Translations under genes and position numbers: made by a program
Assembly: GCF_001425755.1 (NCBI RefSeq)
Contig: NZ_LMDH01000001.1
Location: 2,001,517-2,065,516 of the forward strand
Length of the DNA: 64,000 nucleotides
DNA from: Aeromicrobium sp. Root344
GTDB lineage: Bacteria > Actinomycetota > Actinomycetes > Propionibacteriales > Nocardioidaceae
Direction of reading: 5' to 3'
The notes under the pieces: generated by a model
What the model saw: only the letters and a program-made list of their open reading frames with translations
Databases searched by the model: none
What the model was told of the DNA's origin: nothing
Shown here: piece after piece, positions 60,433 through 64,000 of the stretch
Layout of the letters: every line of letters begins with the position of its first letter
How positions within the stretch are numbered: position 1 is the stretch's first letter

Positions 60433-61878
60433 TCAGCGTCCGGGGATCGTCAGCTTCGCGCGGACGGGGTTGTGATCCGTGGCGAACGGCGTGGCGTACC
60501 AACGCCGGTCGTCGAGGGAGACGATGACGCGCCAGTCGTCGACGATGACCGGTGCGTCGGCGAAGATGTGGTCGACGTGGTCGCCGTACCGGAGCGGGGG
60601 GTTGGTCGCCTGGTTGGCGCTGTTCCACGACGCACCGACCGGTGCGGTGGCCTCGACGAACGTGTCGGGGACGCCGGCGGCGGTGAAGACCTTGAGGGGT
60701 GCGTCGTAGCCGCCCGGGAAACGGTCCTGGTCGGCATTGCTCTTGTTGGAGTTGAAGTCGCCCGCGTAGACGACGAGCAGCTTGTCGGGGTTGATCGCCG
60801 CCACCTTGCTCAGCAGCACCTTGGTCTGCGCCGAGCGGAGATCGTCGTTGGCCTTGCCCTTGTAGGGCTGGAGGTGCGCGTCGACGACGATGAAGTCGTT
60901 GCCGGTCGCCTCGTCGCGCAGCTGGGCCCAGACCGCGTACTTCTTGTAGGTGCTGCTGAGGGTGATCGTGCCCGAGCGCACCTTGTCGTACTTGGAGGTC
61001 TTGTAGAACAGCGACTTGGCGCTCTTGTAGGCCGCCAGGGAGAATCCCGGCAGCTCGGTGCCGAACCGGGTGTCCTCGTCGTGCGACTCCTGGGTCGCGA
61101 TGATGTCGGCGTGGGTGCCTCGCGCGATGCGTCCCGCGTACGCCTTGCGGGTCGTCCAGCGCTTCATGCCGTTGGCCTTCGTCACGCACTTGTCCTGGCC
61201 GCACAGGTTGTAGGTCAGGACGGAGATGTGGGCGGGCAGCGACGGCACCCGGATGCTCTTGACCGAGGTGAACCGGCCGTTGACGCCGTTGTTGGTGCCG
61301 CGCACGCGGTAGTAGTAGCGGGTGCCGAGCGTGAGCCCGCCGGGTGCCGCATTGGTCCGGTCGACGATGCGGTGCGGGAGCTGGTGCTGCATCGCGAAGT
61401 CGGTCGCGAGCTGCAGCTCGTACGCCTTGGCGTCGGTCGCCGCGCTCCAGCGCACCTTGATCGAGGTGTCCCCGTTGCGTACGGCCGAGATCGACCCGAT
61501 CGGGCCGACGACGAGCGGCGGGAGGTCGAAGCCCTGAGGAGTCGTCGCCGACCGCGCGGTCCCGTGGTAGCTGTAGATCACGTAGTAGTAGTCGGTGTCG
61601 GCCACGGGCGTGAGGTTGCGGAATGTCAGCGTCCTCGCCGTCGTGCGCTGACTCGTCCGGACGCAGGGGTCCGCCGCGACCCGCTTGAGGCACACGGCGT
61701 ACTCGGTCGCGCCGGGCGCCGCGCCCCAGGTGATCGTCGCGGTCGACCACGTGGGGGTGACCTTCGCGCCGGTGGGCAGGCCCGGAGCAGTGGCTGCGGA
61801 GCTGGGTGACAGGAGAGCCGTCGACAGGAGTGCAGCCACGACCGGCAGCATCAACGTACGGCGGAGCAGGACGAGCAT
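60433..61878 (-). CDS. FnIII / endonuclease-exonuclease-phosphatase protein, paralogue 3 of 3
   Basis: 481 residues. The signal peptide is MLVLLRRTLMLPVVAALLST...SSA. Two fibronectin type III modules (about 33-118 and 125-212) precede an EEP domain with VLTYNLCGQDKCVTKANGMK (Asn), IIATQESHDED (Glu), VVYAGDFNSNKSNADQDRFP (Asp, Asn) and FATDHNPVRAKLTIPGR (Asp-His). The cysteine loop is CGQDKC where the other two have CSEKC. First gene of the minus-strand trio; the three probably arose by tandem duplication with loss of one FnIII module in the middle copy. The substrate is unknown: extracellular DNA, phospholipid and cyclic nucleotide are all possible. Confidence 0.88.
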   Translation of the reverse strand: MLVLLRRTLMLPVVAALLSTALLSPSSAATAPGLPTGAKVTPTWSTATITWGAAPGATEYAVCLKRVAADPCVRTSQRTTARTLTFRNLTPVADTDYYYVIYSYHGTARSATTPQGFDLPPLVVGPIGSISAVRNGDTSIKVRWSAATDAKAYELQLATDFAMQHQLPHRIVDRTNAAPGGLTLGTRYYYRVRGTNNGVNGRFTSVKSIRVPSLPAHISVLTYNLCGQDKCVTKANGMKRWTTRKAYAGRIARGTHADIIATQESHDEDTRFGTELPGFSLAAYKSAKSLFYKTSKYDKVRSGTITLSSTYKKYAVWAQLRDEATGNDFIVVDAHLQPYKGKANDDLRSAQTKVLLSKVAAINPDKLLVVYAGDFNSNKSNADQDRFPGGYDAPLKVFTAAGVPDTFVEATAPVGASWNSANQATNPPLRYGDHVDHIFADAPVIVDDWRVIVSLDDRRWYATPFATDHNPVRAKLTIPGR

Positions 61879-61997
61879 GAAGACAACCTCGCTGGTGGGG
61901 AAGGGGCTCGGCTGAGCCGACCAGTCCTACGAGAATAGGTGAAAACGTGCCGGGATTCGGGACCACGGCCGCTCGGCGCTCCGCGTGGTCTCCTAGA

Positions 61998-62936
61998 GTG
62001 GCCGACGTGGAAGTCCTTGCCGAGGTCGTGCGTTCAGGGCTCGTGGAGAGCCGTCATCGGGGTGTCGCGGTCGGAGTCGACCCGTCCGGCGAGGTGATCT
62101 GGTCGATCGGGGACCCGGGCACGGTCGTGTTCCCCCGGTCGTCGAACAAGCCGATCCAGGCGCTCGGCATGCTGCGCGCCGGGCTGCCGCTCGACGGCCG
62201 GTTGCTGGCGCTCGCGTCGGCGAGCCACTCGGGTGAGCCGTTCCACCTCGACGGCGTGCGCGAGATCCTGGCACTGGCCGGGCTCGGCGAGTCGGCTCTG
62301 CAGACCCCGCCGTCGTACCCCTTGGACCCGCACGTGCACGCGGACTACCTCCGCAACGGTGGCACGCGGGACGCGATCTGCATGGACTGCTCGGGCAAGC
62401 ACGCCGCGATGCTGCTGACCTGCGTGACGAACGAGTGGACGATCGACGACTACCTCGACCCCGAGCACCCGTTGCAGGTGCAGATCACGCAGACGTTCAC
62501 CGAGCTCACGGACGGTCCGCCGGCGGTCGTCGGCGTCGACGGCTGCGGGGCGCCGTTGCTCGCGACGCCGCTCCAGCAGCTGGCCCGCGCTGTCGGCCGC
62601 ATCGTGCAGAGCCCGACCGGCAGCCTCGGGGCGCGACTCGTCGAGGCCATGACCGCACACCCGGAGTACGTCAGCGGCACGACCCGGCCCGAGCGCGACC
62701 TGATGCTGGCGTTCCCCGGGCTGGTCGCCAAGTCCGGCGCCGAGAGCGTCTACGTCGTGGGCCTGCCGGACGGCTCGGCGTACGCGCTCAAGATCGAGGA
62801 CGGGGGTGAGCGGCCGCTGTACGCCGTGATGGGCCGGGCGCTCGAGCTCGCCGGCCTCGACGCGCCGGTGCTCCGCGAGCGGCCCACGATCCTGGGTGGC
62901 GGCAGGCCCGTGGGTGAGGTTCGAACCACGTTCTGA
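61998..62936 (+). CDS. L-asparaginase, Rhizobium etli (AnsA/asparaginase II) type
   Basis: 312-residue enzyme of the thermolabile R. etli-type asparaginase family (PF06089), distinct from the E. coli enzymes. The paired Ser-Lys in PRSSNKPIQALG and the SASHSGEPFHL, CMDCSGKHAAMLLTC and GVDGCGAPL segments are its conserved active-site elements; the cysteine of CMDCSGKH binds zinc in the characterised homologue. It converts asparagine to aspartate and ammonia. GTG 61998 is the preferred start; GTG 62007 is three codons later. Confidence 0.9.
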   Translation: MADVEVLAEVVRSGLVESRHRGVAVGVDPSGEVIWSIGDPGTVVFPRSSNKPIQALGMLRAGLPLDGRLLALASASHSGEPFHLDGVREILALAGLGESALQTPPSYPLDPHVHADYLRNGGTRDAICMDCSGKHAAMLLTCVTNEWTIDDYLDPEHPLQVQITQTFTELTDGPPAVVGVDGCGAPLLATPLQQLARAVGRIVQSPTGSLGARLVEAMTAHPEYVSGTTRPERDLMLAFPGLVAKSGAESVYVVGLPDGSAYALKIEDGGERPLYAVMGRALELAGLDAPVLRERPTILGGGRPVGEVRTTF

Positions 62937-62963
62937 CCTGCGGCGGCGTGTGTGACTCACCTC

Positions 62964-62999
62964 GCAAGCAGTTCTGCTTGCATTTGCTAACTTTTGCAA
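62964..62999. promoter_or_regulatory. inverted-repeat control region before the XRE-hbhA operon
   Basis: GCAAGCAG-TT-CTGCTTGC (62964-62981) is an 18-base palindrome. Two bases later TTGC-N8-GCAA (62984-62999) repeats the same half-site. Four TTGC/GCAA half-sites within 36 bases, ending 13 bases before the regulator start, suggest autoregulation by the XRE protein. TAACTT (62988-62993) could be the -10 box between half-sites. Confidence 0.55.
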
Positions 63000-63012
63000 G
63001 CACTATGGAGAC

Positions 63013-63426
63013 ATGGCCAAGTTGAGCATGCAGCGCACCGTCGAAGGACTCGGCGACTACCTGCGTGAGCAGCGGGGTCAGGCACAGATGTCTCTCCGGC
63101 AGCTGGCCGAGCTCACGGATGTCTCCAATCCGTACCTCAGCCAGATCGAGAGAGGTCTGCGCCGACCTTCGGCAGAAGTCCTGCAGCAGATCGCCAAGGC
63201 GCTCAGGATCTCCGCCGAGTCGCTCTACGTTCGAGCCGGCATCCTCGATGCCGACGAGAGCGGAGCGCGGATGGTCGAGGACGCCATCGCCCTCGACCCC
63301 CGCCTCACAGAGCGTCAGAAGACTGCGCTGCTCGATATCTATCGCTCCTTCGTCGGCACTGACGAAGCGTCGGACACCGAGCTGGCCGCAACAGTGACCG
63401 AAGCCAACCAGGAGGAAACCACATGA
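63013..63426 (+). CDS. XRE-family transcriptional regulator
   Basis: 137 residues. A Cro/CI helix-turn-helix occupies about 12-70 (LGDYLREQRGQAQMSLRQLA, ELTDVSNPYLSQIERGLRRP, SAEVLQQIAKALRISAESLY). A helical C-terminal part (about 75-137) contains the LTERQKTALLDIYRSF segment. The same regulator-hbhA order exists in mycobacteria (Rv0474-Rv0475). It overlaps the HbhA-like gene by 4 bases. GGAG lies 6 bases before ATG 63013. The palindromes upstream are the probable autoregulatory sites. Confidence 0.92.
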   Translation: MAKLSMQRTVEGLGDYLREQRGQAQMSLRQLAELTDVSNPYLSQIERGLRRPSAEVLQQIAKALRISAESLYVRAGILDADESGARMVEDAIALDPRLTERQKTALLDIYRSFVGTDEASDTELAATVTEANQEETT

Positions 63427-63950
63427 GCACCATCACCGAGACCATCAACGCCCAGGTGAAGTCCATCGTCGACGACGTCAAGGCTCTGCCCGAGACGCTC
63501 AAGAAGGTCGACATCGCCGACCTGCAGAAGCAGGCTCAGGGCTACGCGCAGACCGCCGTCGTCACCGCCTCGAGCGCGTACGCCGACCTCGCCAAGAAGG
63601 GTGAGGAGCTCGTCGCCAAGGCCAAGGGCCTCAAGGTCGACGACATCAAGAAGACCGTCGACAGCAGCGTCGAGGACGTCACCAAGACGGCCAAGGGCTT
63701 CGCGGACGACGCGCAGAAGCGTGCCGAGCAGCTCGTGACGGACGCCAAGACGCAGGTCACCAAGGTGACGTCGAAGGCGCCGACCACGGCTCGCAAGGCT
63801 GCCGAGAAGGTCGACGCGACCGTCAAGAAGACGCCTGAGCCGGCCAAGAAGGCTCCGGCCAAGAAGGCTCCGGCCAAGAAGGCTCCGGCCGCCAAGAAGG
63901 CTCCGGCCAAGAAGGCGCCCGCGAAGAAGGCTCCGGCCAAGAAGGCCTGA
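63423..63950 (+). CDS. hbhA: heparin-binding hemagglutinin (HbhA)-like protein
   Basis: 175 residues. The N-terminal two-thirds are a long amphipathic helix, likely coiled coil ([40 protein letters not shown]). The last 35 residues are seven AKKAP units, lysine-rich, like the heparin-binding tail of mycobacterial HbhA. No signal peptide is present, as in HbhA. In mycobacteria it is an adhesin and is also linked to intracellular lipid inclusions. In a probable environmental species the adhesin role is only an inference; nucleic-acid or polyanion binding by the tail is equally possible. Confidence 0.87.
   Translation: MSTITETINAQVKSIVDDVKALPETLKKVDIADLQKQAQGYAQTAVVTASSAYADLAKKGEELVAKAKGLKVDDIKKTVDSSVEDVTKTAKGFADDAQKRAEQLVTDAKTQVTKVTSKAPTTARKAAEKVDATVKKTPEPAKKAPAKKAPAKKAPAAKKAPAKKAPAKKAPAKKA
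63843..63947 (+). repeat. 15-bp tandem repeat coding AKKAP units
   Basis: Seven imperfect 15-base units (GCCAAGAAGGCTCCG type) at the 3' end of the hbhA-like gene, with one extra Ala codon after the third and the last unit shortened. Such repeats change copy number easily, which would vary the length of the basic tail. Confidence 0.85.
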
Positions 63951-63965
63951 TCTCGCACCACCGGC

Positions 63966-64000
63966 AAGCGGCGGGTCCCCCACATGGGGACCCGCCGCTT
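63966..64000 (+). terminator. terminator hairpin after hbhA
   Basis: AAGCGGCGGGTCCCC (63966-63980), loop CACAT, and the perfect complement (63986-64000): 15 base pairs, the last bases of the window being CTT. A following T-run cannot be seen. Confidence 0.85.

Noticed and set aside
63843..63947. CRISPR-like array at the window end
   Set aside because: The 15-bp units are head-to-tail without spacers and lie in frame inside the hbhA-like coding sequence as AKKAP codons.

Overview
The window is GC-rich throughout, uses many GTG starts and is densely packed, with frequent ATGA/GTGA stop-start overlaps. It carries a mycothiol synthase gene, a GlnR-type regulator, 11-bp GTTCACC repeats of the Streptomyces PhoP type, and an HbhA-like protein next to an XRE regulator. 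Together these point to a chromosomal segment of a mycolate-lacking actinobacterium, most likely Nocardioidaceae (Aeromicrobium- or Nocardioides-like). The genus is an inference from gene content. No gap between genes exceeds 300 bases. The largest are 43664-43923 (a terminator hairpin and an untested upstream region), 18780-18989 (an ECF41 promoter), 59032-59226 (see the note on the uncertain start at 59031) and 51393-51566 (nothing convincing).

Layout. 2-5225: two secreted multi-domain proteins with Ig-like tails, one with a GH43-type five-bladed domain, and small genes. 5253-10751: a minus-strand group (AraC regulator, PucR regulator, DUF3556 membrane protein, FAD amine-oxidase-like protein). 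10792-16807: arsenic and metal resistance, comprising a DUF2892 protein, an aquaporin-type channel, an arsenate reductase, a CmtR-like sensor with a CDF transporter, then (after an HNH/DUF222 gene) ArsR, a flavoprotein and a CCSFF protein. 16809-18846: tRNA-Lys and an ECF41 sigma factor/epimerase operon behind its own predicted promoter. 19229-29342: phosphate biology (DUF47-Pit, PstSCAB, Ppk, MutT1) with two PHO boxes. 29371-34647: an HSL-family esterase, MshD, a fused acyl-CoA carboxyltransferase, GlnR, a MoaD-like protein and a membrane protein.

34648-41306 is a complete lasso-peptide-type RiPP cluster: a nucleotidyltransferase-like protein, a discrete PqqD/RRE protein (B1), an asparagine-synthetase-like cyclase (C), a 43-residue precursor (A), an HPr-kinase-like protein (K), an ABC exporter (D) and a transglutaminase-like leader peptidase (B2). 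The predicted core, GKSGIGLDGSSGKIGKK, is glycine/lysine-rich, has no aromatic plug and has no C-terminal Ser. This is the strongest candidate here for something not yet described.

41330-43663: thioredoxin and a sulfur operon (DUF4395, thiosulfate sulfurtransferase, DUF1416) behind a predicted leaderless Cys-containing leader peptide. 43924-57567: cell envelope (LPXTG protein, DUF4012, LCP transferase, BY-kinase with a facing LMW phosphatase, polyprenyl glycosylphosphotransferase, ManA and ManC), with DTD, a nitrobindin-like protein, YgfZ and a DEAD-box helicase among them. 57577-61878: three tandem secreted FnIII plus endonuclease/exonuclease/phosphatase proteins. 61998-64000: asparaginase, XRE regulator, HbhA-like protein and a terminator.

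How they work together (inference): phosphate uptake, storage and nucleotide clean-up are linked by PHO boxes. The metal genes are controlled by palindromes at their own promoters. Mannose activation, sugar-phosphate transfer and the tyrosine kinase/phosphatase pair probably serve one surface-polysaccharide pathway.
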